DNA of 64,000 nt from Onstottus_B arcticum (lineage in GTDB: Bacteria > Acidobacteriota > Blastocatellia > UBA7656): positions 1 to 64,000 of the forward strand of contig JBBPIE010000017.1 of the NCBI GenBank assembly GCA_038040485.1. Reading direction: 5' to 3'. Below are positions 8,331 to 16,682 of this stretch, piece by piece. Numbering within the stretch: position 1 is the first letter of the stretch; each line of letters opens with the position of its first letter. The notes beneath the pieces were generated by a model, which was not told the DNA's origin, ran no database searches, and worked only from the letters and a program-made list of their open reading frames with translations. The translations under genes and the position numbers were made by a program.

Positions 8331-9097
8331 CGCCTTGTGAAAAGATAGCACGCACCGTTAACGAGTTATTCATTTGCTCGCCAGTTAAGGGCTATCAACA
8401 GATACGCACGCCCTTTCTGTATCCCGATGGAGATATTATTGATCTCTATTTGGCCACTAATGGGCAAGATGTGACGTTAACCGATTTAGGCGAAACAATG
8501 CGCTGGCTTCGGTCTCAAACCTTGTCTCCTAGGAGAAGCATTAAACAAAACCAGCTTGTTGAAGATATTTGCTTGAACCACGGTATCGGATTCTATAGAG
8601 GCATGCTTTCCTTGCGCGTCCATGAACAGGACAACATGGCTCAGGTCGTCACGCGTCTCGCGCAGGCAGCAATCAGGGTCGCCGATCTCTCATTTACCTT
8701 CAGACAGAGAACAGCGGAAACCGTTAGTGATGAAGTTGCAGAATTGCTTCATGAGCGTGCCCTACCATTTTACCGCCCGGAACAATTGCCAGGCCGCTCA
8801 GGTAAAGTCTGGCGTATTGATTTTCATGTTCGAGCGCCACAACGTAGCTCTTTGGTCAATGTTCTCAGTACCGCTAGTAAAGGAACGGTGAGAGGCATTG
8901 TCGACCATACAGTCGCGGGCTGGTTTGATCTAAGTCATCTAAAGATAGGACCCGAGGGTAACAAGTTTGTTTCCCTGTTTGACGATACGGTTGATGTTTG
9001 GACACACGAGGACATAGAGTTGGTTAGCGAATTATCGGAGGTTGCCTATTGGTCTCGACCGGACCAGTTTATAGAAATGCTTGCCGCCGCTGCCTAA
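8327..9097 (+). CDS. Uncharacterised cargo protein 2 (DUF1828/DUF1829-like)
   Basis: A 256-residue soluble protein. The N-terminal half has DGDIIDLYLATNGQDVTLTDLGETMRWL (about 33-62), the hallmark of the DUF1828 domain. The C-terminal half matches the companion DUF1829-type region (DFHVRAPQRSSLVNVLS, then WFDLSHL and VSLFDDTVDVW). No enzyme motif is apparent and the molecular function is unknown. Proteins of this type occur sporadically across bacteria and on mobile DNA, which fits accessory, perhaps defence- or counter-defence-related, functions. That is inference only. It is translationally coupled to the upstream gene and ends 43 nt before the element's right inverted repeat. Confidence 0.7.
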   Translation: MTPCEKIARTVNELFICSPVKGYQQIRTPFLYPDGDIIDLYLATNGQDVTLTDLGETMRWLRSQTLSPRRSIKQNQLVEDICLNHGIGFYRGMLSLRVHEQDNMAQVVTRLAQAAIRVADLSFTFRQRTAETVSDEVAELLHERALPFYRPEQLPGRSGKVWRIDFHVRAPQRSSLVNVLSTASKGTVRGIVDHTVAGWFDLSHLKIGPEGNKFVSLFDDTVDVWTHEDIELVSELSEVAYWSRPDQFIEMLAAAA

Positions 9098-9167
9098 GTC
9101 AATAACATGGGGATTCGAGGCCGGAAAGACTTTCTCAGATTCAGCAACGCAAGAACCGAACACTACC

Positions 9168-9175
9168 CGAGCCAG
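9168..9175. repeat. Right 8-bp target-site duplication
   Basis: CGAGCCAG directly abuts the right terminal inverted repeat and matches 7725-7732. Confidence 0.85.
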
Positions 9176-9212
9176 GTTATCACATAGAACGTTGCACGCT
9201 TCGCTCCATCAA

Positions 9213-10913
9213 CTAGACCTTCAGAAGCTCGCGAGCGTGGCGGCGGGCGCTTTCCGTTATCTCGGCGCCAGTGAGCATTCGCGCTATCTCCTCGACGCGG
9301 CCCCGCCGGTCAAGCCGGTCGATGCTCACTTCAGTGCGTCCGGAAGCCGCTTCCTTCCGAACCAGCATATGAGCTTCGGCAAACCGAGCGATCTGCGCCT
9401 GGTGCGTCACGCACAAGACCTGGTTTTTCTCCGAGAGCTTCTTGAGTTTGAAGCCGACCGCTTCGCTTACTCGGCCGCCGATGCCGCTGTCGATCTCGTC
9501 GAACACGATCGTGCGCGGGAACTCCGAAGCGCTGCCCACCGTCTTGAGCACCAGCATCAATCGCGAAGCCTCGCCGCCTGATGCGACCCTCGCCAGCGGC
9601 TTCGCCGATTCACCCACGTTTGCCGAGAACTGGAACTCGACGCGATCGATACCTCGCGCGGTGAAGAAGGCGGAATCGATTTCGCTGTCAATCTCAGCGT
9701 CGGACGGCGCGTCAATCTGAACCTTGAAACGCGCGTGGTCGATCGCAACCTCGGCGAGGTCGTGCTCGACGGCGCGTTCGAACTTCCTTGCCGACCGTTC
9801 ACGCTCGCCGTGAAGTTTGCTCGCGACTTTCAGATAGCTCTCGAGAGCAGACTTTAGCTCAGCGCGCAGCTCGAGCTCGCGTTCGTCCGACTGCTCGATG
9901 CGCCGCAGCCGGTCCTGAGAACGCGCAAGGTGTTCGAGCGCGCCTTCGATCGACCCGCCGTACTTTCGCTTCAAGCGCGCGACTTCGGCAAGCCGGTCTT
10001 CAATTTCGGCAAGCCGCCCCGGCTGAAACTCGAGCCCCGCCGCGAAATCGCGAAGCGTGGCCGCGAGATCTTCCAGCAACGCGCGCGACGACTCGATACC
10101 CTCCAGGTACCCTCGAAAGCTCGACTCGAACTCGCTGAGCTGTTCGACGCGACGCGCCGCCTGGCTGATTCGCGCAATCGCCGAATCGCTATCGTCGTAG
10201 AGCGAGTCGAAGCTCTCGGTGCAGAGCGTGGTCAGCTTCTCAACGTTCATCAAGCGGCGGCGTTCTGCTTCCAGGCGCTCGTCTTCTCCCACCGCAAGCT
10301 CGGCCCGCTCGAGCTCCTCGATCTGGAATCGAAGTATGTCCACTAGCTGAAGCTTCTCGGCTTCGTCGCTGCGCAGCGAATCAAGCGCGTCACTGAGCGC
10401 GACAAGCTTCTCGTGCAGGATCCCGGTCTGTTTGCGCAGGGCACCGACGCCCGCGTACGCATCGAGCATCTCGAGATGAGTCTCGCGGTCAAAGAGCGTC
10501 TGTTGATCGCCCTGTCCGTGAATGTCCACGAGGAACGGCCTCAACTCGCGAAGCAGCGATTGGGTCGCAAGTTGGTGATTGATGAAGATCTTGTTTCTGC
10601 CGCCGGCAGCCAGTTCGCGGCGAATAACGATCTCGATTGCCTGTTCGCCGTCCGCCTCGATGCCCGCGTCGCGGAGCTTCTGTTCAAGCTGCGGGGTTCG
10701 CGGCACGGAGAACAGCCCTTCGACTGACGCGTTCTGCTTGCCTGACTTAAGGAGGTCAGACGTGAACCGCCCGCCGATCAATACGCCCAGCGCATCGACA
10801 ATGATCGATTTGCCCGATCCGGTTTCGCCGGTGAGCAGGTTCAAGCCATTGTCGAACTCGACGCGCAGCTCGTCGATCAACGCGAAGTTTGAGATGTTGA
10901 GTAACGTCAGCAT
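9213..10913 (-). CDS. recN: DNA repair protein RecN
   Basis: A 566-residue SMC-like ATPase from the ATG at 10913 (MLTLLNISNFALIDEL), the usual RecN N-terminus; the open frame extends upstream only through a palindromic repeat. Walker A is GETGSGKS (29-36). Long coiled-coil segments fill about 150-370. The ABC signature (ARVASGGEASRLMLVLK) and Walker B (TIVFDEIDSGIGG) lie near 455-500, followed by the D-loop and the VTHQAQIA switch region. RecN acts in recombinational repair of double-strand breaks. The stop lies only 38 nt from the transposon's right-hand target duplication, so the insertion spared the gene. Confidence 0.95.
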   Translation of the reverse strand: MLTLLNISNFALIDELRVEFDNGLNLLTGETGSGKSIIVDALGVLIGGRFTSDLLKSGKQNASVEGLFSVPRTPQLEQKLRDAGIEADGEQAIEIVIRRELAAGGRNKIFINHQLATQSLLRELRPFLVDIHGQGDQQTLFDRETHLEMLDAYAGVGALRKQTGILHEKLVALSDALDSLRSDEAEKLQLVDILRFQIEELERAELAVGEDERLEAERRRLMNVEKLTTLCTESFDSLYDDSDSAIARISQAARRVEQLSEFESSFRGYLEGIESSRALLEDLAATLRDFAAGLEFQPGRLAEIEDRLAEVARLKRKYGGSIEGALEHLARSQDRLRRIEQSDERELELRAELKSALESYLKVASKLHGERERSARKFERAVEHDLAEVAIDHARFKVQIDAPSDAEIDSEIDSAFFTARGIDRVEFQFSANVGESAKPLARVASGGEASRLMLVLKTVGSASEFPRTIVFDEIDSGIGGRVSEAVGFKLKKLSEKNQVLCVTHQAQIARFAEAHMLVRKEAASGRTEVSIDRLDRRGRVEEIARMLTGAEITESARRHARELLKV

Positions 10914-10926
10914 TGGTCGCGAATAG

Positions 10927-11025
10927 TTGTACGGGCGGCACTCCGCGGCCGCCCTTGCATAGCGGTCGAGCCACGCCCGAAACACGTTCATCGAGGGGCG
11001 GCCAACGGAGGGCCCGCCCGTACAA
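10927..11025. repeat. Palindromic repeat (GTACGGGCGGC family)
   Basis: The left arm starts TTGTACGGGCGGC at 10927 and the right arm ends GCCCGCCCGTACAA at 11025, with inner complementary GGGCGGCC segments. It separates gmhB-like and recN and lies upstream of recN. Confidence 0.8.
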
Positions 11026-11046
11026 GGGTTCAACCTAGCGGCGCAG

Positions 11047-11679
11047 TTACCGGGCGTCAAGGATCAGCCGGACCGCGTGCAGCAAGTTGTCCGCTACCAT
11101 CTCGGGCTCGCAAGGCCAGCGCTCCCGATGCGCGAGCGTCTCGCTTCCGTAGCCAGTCAGCACCAGTACTCCTCGCGCGCCGGTGTTTGCTGCCAGGTTG
11201 ATGTCGCTGGCCTTGTCACCGATCACCCAGGAACGCGCGAGGTCGATGTTGTGTTCGCGAGCGGCAGCGTGAAGCATCCCTGGTTGAGGCTTTCGGCACT
11301 CACACTCTCTTCTGTATCGCTTGCCGCCGTAGTCGGGGTGATGCGGGCAGTAGTAAACGGCGTCTATCCGCGCGGCTTCTCTTTGAAGCTCGCCGATCAT
11401 TCGATCGTGAATCGCGCGAAGCTGGTCTTCAGTGTACAACCCGCGAGCGATGCCAGACTGGTTCGTCACCACGATCGCCATGAGTCCCGCTTCATTGATG
11501 AGCCTCACAGCTTGGGCGACCCACGGATAGATGATCAGTTCGTCGGGCGTTGCAAGGTAGCCGGAGTCTTCGTTGATGGTTCCATCACGATCGATGAATA
11601 GGGCAGAAGGAATTGCGGACTCTCGATTTTGGATTTTGGATTTTGGATTTTGGATTTGGCGCTGGCGACTATCTGACAT
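11047..11679 (-). CDS. gmhB: D-glycero-D-manno-heptose-1,7-bisphosphate 7-phosphatase-like HAD hydrolase
   Basis: From the ATG at 11679 the protein has 210 residues. HAD motif I is FIDRDGTINED (Asp nucleophile and acid/base Asp), motif II lies in VVTNQSGIARG, and the C-terminal metal site is in WVIGDKASDI. The GmhB zinc loop is visible as CPHHPDYGGKRYRRECECRKP, which separates this family from histidinol phosphatases. It would dephosphorylate heptose bisphosphate for LPS inner core or S-layer glycan precursors. The start is uncertain: residues about 8-25 (IQNPKSKIQNRESAIP) are encoded by a heptamer repeat array, and no start codon lies between the array and the HAD core. Confidence 0.85.
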   Translation of the reverse strand: MSDSRQRQIQNPKSKIQNRESAIPSALFIDRDGTINEDSGYLATPDELIIYPWVAQAVRLINEAGLMAIVVTNQSGIARGLYTEDQLRAIHDRMIGELQREAARIDAVYYCPHHPDYGGKRYRRECECRKPQPGMLHAAAREHNIDLARSWVIGDKASDINLAANTGARGVLVLTGYGSETLAHRERWPCEPEMVADNLLHAVRLILDAR

Positions 11680-11770
11680 CGCGGCAAATTTTATGTCCGC
11701 AATCCACAATCTGCAATCCACAGTCCACAGTCCGCAATCCAAAATCCAAAATCGGCAATCGGAAATCCGC
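11622..11770. repeat. Head-to-head heptamer array (GGATTTT / CAATCCA)
   Basis: GGATTTT units (11622-11656) face an inverted run of CAATCCA/AAATCCA units (11701-11766). The left arm is translated as the N-terminus of the GmhB-like protein, so the array overlaps coding sequence. Confidence 0.8.
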
Positions 11771-12916
11771 TCAGTAGAGCGCTTCGGCTATTCCCAGAAG
11801 AGCCGCAATGTTGTGCTGAACATAGTCGATTCGCACTTGCCAGGAAGTCGCGCTCTCGCGAAAGCCGCCTGCCGCGAGCGCTGGTTTGAGAAGACTCGTG
11901 TCGTGGATATCGAACTGCTGCGAGAGAAGGAAGCGAGCCGCCAACTTTAGTGCCGCTCCGATCGGTGTCGCACGAGCGTCACCGGTCGCGCGAGCCATAC
12001 GATAAGCCGCAACAATTCCTTCAGACCGCGACGCAGCCGGAGTCGCGCGCGGCCGCCCAGGGCCGAAGCCGCCTATGTATCCAGCATGCCGGCTCTCCGC
12101 CGTGTACTGCGCAGCGATCATCGACTCGGCGAGAGCGATAGCGTGATCGGCATACCGTTGTACTTTTCGTACTCGGTGCAAACCGTCGAGTGCCTGCATC
12201 AGCCACGCGTCATCTGGAAGCTCATCCATGTTCCGCTGGGCAGCGATCAGGTGATCCGCTCCTCGACGCACTGCTTCAATCAGCCGGCGATCGCCGTTCA
12301 ACTTGAACAACTGCACCAACCCCAGCATTGCTTCCCCGGGGTAGTAAAGCGACACGCGTGCCGGCTCCTTGCCGTGAAGGCGGTAGTAACTTGCGAACGA
12401 GCCATTCTTACGCTGAAGCGACAGGATCAGATAGGCAAGGCGCTCGGCGCTCGCACGGTCGCCGCGTTTGGGATCAAGCTCGAGCTGACGGGCGAGCGCG
12501 ATCAGCGCCAGTCCGTTCGCGCCAAGTTTGGCATTTCCATCGAAGTCGAGCACGTAAGAACTGCGGTTGCCGCGTGCGGGGCGGAACCGGGCTTTCAGAA
12601 ACACAATCGCGCGATGCGCTGAATCCAGATAACGCTGGTCGCGCGTTGTTGCGTAGAGATCGAGCAGCGCGTACGCCGTGCCTGCGTGGCGCAGGATGTT
12701 ATAGGTCTCTGAGCCGGTGCGGTCCTGAAGGGCGTCGTAGGTATAGTGAAAGCTGCCGTCCTGCTTTTGCATTCGAATCAGGTAGTCGCCGCCCGCCCTT
12801 GCCGAAGCAATCAACTGCTCTCGATTCAAATCGTCCGCGAAGCAAGGACTCGCACTCGCGGCGGCGAGAATTGTCAGAAAGACTGGAAGGCACTTGATGA
12901 ACGGCCTAGGGATCAT
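11771..12916 (-). CDS. Secreted alpha/alpha-toroid protein of unknown function
   Basis: A 381-residue protein from the ATG at 12916; a longer frame runs into an ACACAAAGACACGAAGGCAC repeat. There is a signal peptide (about 1-26, ending ASPCFADD, possibly a lipobox-like Cys). The mature part has repeated helical hairpins with QKQDGSFHYTYD, LALIALARQLE, LILSLQRKNGSF, YYPGEAMLGLVQL and WLMQALDGL. This is the pattern of prenyltransferase/terpene-cyclase-like or glycoside-hydrolase-like (alpha/alpha)6 toroids. Two QxxxGSF-type motifs resemble QW repeats. No catalytic DxDD or clear glycosidase acid pair was recognised, so only the fold is inferred. Confidence 0.6.
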   Translation of the reverse strand: MIPRPFIKCLPVFLTILAAASASPCFADDLNREQLIASARAGGDYLIRMQKQDGSFHYTYDALQDRTGSETYNILRHAGTAYALLDLYATTRDQRYLDSAHRAIVFLKARFRPARGNRSSYVLDFDGNAKLGANGLALIALARQLELDPKRGDRASAERLAYLILSLQRKNGSFASYYRLHGKEPARVSLYYPGEAMLGLVQLFKLNGDRRLIEAVRRGADHLIAAQRNMDELPDDAWLMQALDGLHRVRKVQRYADHAIALAESMIAAQYTAESRHAGYIGGFGPGRPRATPAASRSEGIVAAYRMARATGDARATPIGAALKLAARFLLSQQFDIHDTSLLKPALAAGGFRESATSWQVRIDYVQHNIAALLGIAEALY

Positions 12917-12973
12917 GCGGAGTAGCTTAAACACAAAGACACGAAGGCACAAAGGCAGGATGCGCCATCAAGT

Positions 12974-13008
12974 AAGGGCGGCCCTCGGTGGCCGCCCCTC
13001 TTATGTGA
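12974..13008. repeat. Compact palindrome (GGGCGGCC family)
   Basis: TAAGGGCGGCC, a short loop, then GGCCGCCCCTCTTA form a strong hairpin. It lies between the sigma factor's 3' end and the toroid protein gene and could act as a terminator-like structure. An ACACAAAGACACGAAGGCAC repeat sits beside it at 12930-12950. Confidence 0.65.
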
Positions 13009-13054
13009 TTTGCTGGAGAAATCGAGCGCGCTCGTGTGCCATCCGTGGGAAAGG

Positions 13055-13627
13055 TTAAGCGGCTTGGGCGCGTTGTTGGAGCAGTTTGCGGAGCTTGAGT
13101 CTGGCCTTGTGCAACTGCGACTTCGATGTGCCGCCGCTGCAGCCAAGCATCCTGGCTATCTCTTCGTGCTCATAGCCTTCTACATCGTGAAGGACAAACA
13201 CGCTTCTGTACCCTGGAGGAAGTTGCTTTATGGCGGTTTCGAGGCCTATGCGATCCACGATTGGCATCGCCCCGGGGTTGATAGTAAAAGGATCGACTGA
13301 GTCGGGCATCTCGCCGTCGTCGGTGGTTAGTTCGGACTTCACGGAACGCTTTCGGAAGTACATCAGCACCTGATTGACAGTCAGCCGATGGAGCCAGGTG
13401 GTGAATGCTGACTCGCCGCGAAACGAACCGAGCTTTCGATTCAACTGAATGAAGACTTCCTGAGTCAGGTCTTCAGCTTCGGCTACGCTGCCGGTCATTC
13501 GCAGACAGATGGAATAAACTCTACGGTAGTGTTTGCGATACAGGTTTTCGAATCCGCTCATCGCGTCGCCCGAAAGCGCCGCAGACAAACCAGCATCCGA
13601 CTCAAGCGAAATAGCGTTGGTAGCCAT
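13055..13627 (-). CDS. RNA polymerase ECF sigma factor (RpoE/SigW-like)
   Basis: A 190-residue protein. The ATG at 13627 is chosen because GGGAGGATTGAG lies just ahead of it. Region 2 (about 20-90) has FENLYRKHYRRVYSICLRMTGSVAEAEDLTQEVF, the classic RpoE pattern, then FTTWLHRLTVNQVL. Region 4 (about 130-180) has LPPGYRSVFVLHDVEGYEHEEIARMLGCSGGTSKSQLHKARLKLR. It should direct RNA polymerase to extracytoplasmic-stress-type promoters. No anti-sigma gene follows within the neighbourhood; the downstream gene encodes the secreted toroid protein. Confidence 0.93.
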   Translation of the reverse strand: MATNAISLESDAGLSAALSGDAMSGFENLYRKHYRRVYSICLRMTGSVAEAEDLTQEVFIQLNRKLGSFRGESAFTTWLHRLTVNQVLMYFRKRSVKSELTTDDGEMPDSVDPFTINPGAMPIVDRIGLETAIKQLPPGYRSVFVLHDVEGYEHEEIARMLGCSGGTSKSQLHKARLKLRKLLQQRAQAA

Positions 13628-13887
13628 TCTCAATCCTCCCTTGGCTCTTGACTCCCTTAATGCCGACCAGAGTCCCAGGATGGGTCAGAGCGACTGGTAT
13701 GCCATCGACAGGCGCACCGCGAGCTGTCAACTAAGTCGACTTATGCTTGAGGTTATTCGGTATGATCGAGGTCCAGGACAGTCGGGCGACTCTCGTTATG
13801 GGATGAGGTCACACGAAATAGTGTGGGCTTTCCAAGGCCAAACAGCGCGCTACCGCTCGCGAGGATGAACGCCAGCCTAATGATCGG

Positions 13888-14337
13888 CTACCAGCGGCGA
13901 GCAAGCAGGTCGGCAACATCGCTGAGCAGAGCTTCGTCCTCGTGATTGAAGGCGTCTTCCAGATCGCTGTCGATGTCTATTTGGCCGAGTATCTGGCCGT
14001 CTCGCTTGATCAACACCACTATCTCGGCGCGCGTTTCCGCGCTGCAAGCGAGATAGTTGTCAAGCCTCGTGACGTCGCCGATGATCTGATTGGCGCCTTG
14101 AGCCACGGCTACGCCGCAAACGCCTTTTCCCACCGGAATGTGAGTGTGGTCGGTCGGTTTGCCGAGGTAGTTGTGCAAGACCAGCGTATCGCCTTCCAAC
14201 AAGTAGATGCCGACCCAGTTGTAATGCTTGCGCTCCCGCTTGAGAACGCTGACCGCCTCACGCAGCACTGCGTCACGTGACGCGCCGGAATTGACGCTTT
14301 GCTCGACTCGGCTGACTATTTCATTCGCGGTAACCAT
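13888..14337 (-). CDS. GAF-domain protein, free methionine-(R)-sulfoxide reductase-like
   Basis: A 149-residue single GAF domain with the fRMsr signatures NWVGIYLL, GKGVCGVA (a redox cysteine) and DNYLACSAETRAEIVV (second cysteine). In characterised enzymes a third cysteine precedes the GKGVCG segment by about ten residues; here that stretch reads TDHTHIPV with no Cys. Two of the three redox cysteines are therefore present, so it may be an active two-Cys variant or a ligand-binding GAF protein. Cytosolic. The 250 nt upstream of the neighbouring sigma factor (13634-13887) contain no convincing gene. Confidence 0.75.
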   Translation of the reverse strand: MVTANEIVSRVEQSVNSGASRDAVLREAVSVLKRERKHYNWVGIYLLEGDTLVLHNYLGKPTDHTHIPVGKGVCGVAVAQGANQIIGDVTRLDNYLACSAETRAEIVVLIKRDGQILGQIDIDSDLEDAFNHEDEALLSDVADLLARRW

Positions 14338-14419
14338 CGGTTCTCCGTCCTCTTGGGTTGGCTGAAATCGATCATCGAGAATATTGATCGCAAGTCACTT
14401 TTGCAAGCAAGCCTCCTGC

Positions 14420-14491
14420 CTGGGAGCGCAGGCATCCTTGCCTGCTGCTTAGCGTTGCGCGAGAAGGCAGGCAGGATGCCTGCGCTCCCAG
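14420..14491. repeat. Palindromic repeat (CTGGGAGCGCAGGCATCC family)
   Basis: The left arm 14420-14445 and right arm 14467-14491 are reverse complements apart from one extra T. The same element occurs inside the coding sequence of the asparagine synthase at 48291-48357. The 290-nt gap 14338-14629 otherwise shows no gene. Confidence 0.85.
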
Positions 14492-14629
14492 GGGGTCATC
14501 GTTGAGCCGACGCGACTGCGTTTGGTACACTCTGCCCGCGCAGTTGGATCTGAGTACGCGGCGCCTGCGCATCGTGTTGTGCGACGTAACGAGCGGTTGT
14601 CCGCGACGCGGCATTCCGCTCAAAGCAGA

Positions 14630-15490
14630 ATGATAGAAACCGTAGCAACAGTTCAAAGCAACGAGGAAGTGTCGCCAGGCTATCGGTTGTTGGTTCTTTC
14701 CTTCGAGCGTCAGATTGAAGCACGCGCCGGACAGTTCGCGATGCTCCGACCGGAGGGATCGTTCGAGCCTCTGCTAAGACGAGCGCTGGCTGTGTACCGT
14801 CAATTAGGATCAAACCAGCTGAGCTTTTTGTACCAGGTCCTGGGCCGAGGTACCGAAACTCTTGCGCGTTGTGTTCCGAGCTCAAAGGTCGAAGCTCTGA
14901 TCCCGCTCGGCAATAGCTGGCCAGTCTATCCCGAAGCTCCAGTTGACGGCCCTGCCCAGACGGCCGGCGGCCAAACGGATCGCGCGATCGTGGTCGCGGG
15001 CGGTATCGGGTCCGCTTCGCTCCTGATGCTTTGCGAACAGCTAGCCCGGCAAGGCGTCGAAACGGAGGTGCTGTTTGGCGCCCGCGATGAGGCCACGGCG
15101 CGAGGCTGCGGACTTGAAGACTTTCGCGCTCTAGGGGTGTCGCTGACAATCACAACCGACGATGGAAGCCTTGGCGAACGTGGCTTTGTCACTGGTCCTC
15201 TCGAGCGACTTCTGCACGAGGATGTTTTCAGTCAAGCAACGATTTATGCGTGCGGGCCGTGGGTGATGATGAGCCGAGTCGCAGAGATCGCAGCTCGCTC
15301 AAGTGTCTCTTGTCTGGTCTCGCTTGAAGCGCCGATGGGTTGCGGATTCGGCGTTTGCGTTGGTTGCGTCGTTGCAGTCAACACAGACGGTCCGCCTGGC
15401 TACGACTCGTATAAGCGGGTGTGCATCGATGGTCCAATCTTTTCCGCCAGAACGATCGAGTGGAACGTCAACCCTATGACACATTCGTAA
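14630..15490 (+). CDS. pyrK: Dihydroorotate dehydrogenase electron-transfer subunit
   Basis: A 286-residue protein from the ATG at 14630; an upstream in-frame GTG-type extension lacks homology. It has an N-terminal ferredoxin-reductase-like FAD domain (GQFAMLRP near 41), a nucleotide-binding half with VVAGGIGSASL, ACGPWVMM, and a C-terminal 2Fe-2S ligand set CGFGVCVGCVV...C. It would pass electrons from the type 1B dihydroorotate dehydrogenase to NAD+. pyrD begins 12 nt downstream, forming the expected pair. Confidence 0.92.
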   Translation: MIETVATVQSNEEVSPGYRLLVLSFERQIEARAGQFAMLRPEGSFEPLLRRALAVYRQLGSNQLSFLYQVLGRGTETLARCVPSSKVEALIPLGNSWPVYPEAPVDGPAQTAGGQTDRAIVVAGGIGSASLLMLCEQLARQGVETEVLFGARDEATARGCGLEDFRALGVSLTITTDDGSLGERGFVTGPLERLLHEDVFSQATIYACGPWVMMSRVAEIAARSSVSCLVSLEAPMGCGFGVCVGCVVAVNTDGPPGYDSYKRVCIDGPIFSARTIEWNVNPMTHS

Positions 15491-15502
15491 CGGACAAGCC
15501 GA

Positions 15503-16438
15503 ATGCAAACTCCGATCACGCACGACCCAAGACTCGCCGTAGAGATTGCGGGCATCAGGTTCAACAATCCTGTGATGGGTGCTTCGGGCACGTTCGGCTA
15601 CGGGCTCGAGTTCGCCGAGTTGATCGATCTGAACCGGCTTGGCGGGTTCTCGACAAAAGGGTTGTCGGCTCGCCCGCTGGCAGGCAATCCGCCGCCTCGA
15701 ATAGTGGAGACGCACGGCGGGATGCTCAATGCGATCGGGCTTCAAAACGTGGGTGCACGAGCTTTCGTCGAGAAAAAACTGCCGATGCTCAGGCGCTTCG
15801 ATACGGTTGTAGTTGCCAATGTGTTCGGGTACTCGGATGACGACTACATCGAAGCGATCCGGATTCTCAACGACGGCGAAGGAATCGCCGCCTACGAACT
15901 GAACATCTCTTGCCCGAATGTGAAAGAGGGCGGCAGTGTGATCGGGAACTCTCCAGTCGCGGCGGCGCGGCTTACCGAAAAAGCCAAACTCGCATCGTCG
16001 CGACCGCTCATCGTGAAGCTTTCCCCTAATGTCACCGACGTGTCGCTCGTGGCTCGATCAATCGCCGAGGCGGGCGCTGACTCGCTTTCGTTGATCAACA
16101 CCATCGTCGGAACTTCGATCGATGTGAACACGAGGCGCCCGCGTTTAAGCTACGGGACGGGTGGACTGTCGGGCCCCGCAATTCGCCCAATTGCCGTTCG
16201 AATGGTGCAGGAAGTGGCCGCGGCAGTGAATATTCCTCTGATCGGGATTGGGGGAATAGCTTCGGCGAGCGATGCGCTCGAGTTCATCATAGCGGGAGCG
16301 ACTGCTGTCCAGATCGGAACCGCCAACTACTACGACCCAACCGTTACGATAAAGGTAATCGAAGGCCTCTCGGCTTATTGCGACCAGCACAAACTGGAAA
16401 GCATCAGCTCGCTCTCCGGTTCCCTCACGCTCGGCTGA
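15503..16438 (+). CDS. pyrD: Dihydroorotate dehydrogenase, catalytic subunit (type 1B)
   Basis: A 311-residue TIM-barrel FMN enzyme of class 1B. Landmarks are NPVMGASGTFGYG near the N-terminus, the NISCPNVKEGG segment whose cysteine acts as catalytic base in class 1 enzymes, VKLSPNV, INTIVGTSIDV, and the FMN phosphate-binding GIGGIAS plus GATAVQIGTANY. It oxidises dihydroorotate to orotate in pyrimidine biosynthesis. It is paired with the PyrK-like subunit immediately upstream. The 244 nt downstream hold no gene I can support. Confidence 0.95.
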   Translation: MQTPITHDPRLAVEIAGIRFNNPVMGASGTFGYGLEFAELIDLNRLGGFSTKGLSARPLAGNPPPRIVETHGGMLNAIGLQNVGARAFVEKKLPMLRRFDTVVVANVFGYSDDDYIEAIRILNDGEGIAAYELNISCPNVKEGGSVIGNSPVAAARLTEKAKLASSRPLIVKLSPNVTDVSLVARSIAEAGADSLSLINTIVGTSIDVNTRRPRLSYGTGGLSGPAIRPIAVRMVQEVAAAVNIPLIGIGGIASASDALEFIIAGATAVQIGTANYYDPTVTIKVIEGLSAYCDQHKLESISSLSGSLTLG

Positions 16439-16682
16439 TCGCGCGACGGCTCGATCTCCCAACCTGAATTCTCAGACCGGACAAATCGCGCGCCGGTGCT
16501 CACCGGGACAGAACCTTGACTTCCAGTAGTGCTCAGCGTATAAACCTGTCTGCCCTGACGGCCCCTGATTTTCGGCAAAGATTTTTTTGCACGCTCACTT
16601 CCGGATAACGCAGCAACCTCACCCGGAGGAAGCGCTCGCAACGACCGGGCGCTGACAACTTCAAAGATGGGGATGACTCGCG

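Larger units (their letters stand above)
7733..9167. mobile_element. Transposase-less transposon with 27-bp terminal inverted repeats and two-gene cargo
   Basis: The left end (7733-7759, GGTATTGTTCGGTTCTTGCG...) and right end (9141-9167) are reverse complements over 27 bp with one mismatch. Immediately outside lies the same octamer CGAGCCAG (7725-7732 and 9168-9175), a classical 8-bp target-site duplication. Inside are only two genes, neither a transposase, and they are visibly more AT-rich than the flanks. The element sits between the small charged-protein gene and the 3' end of recN. It is best read as a non-autonomous element mobilised in trans by a DDE-type transposase encoded elsewhere. 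Confidence 0.85.
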
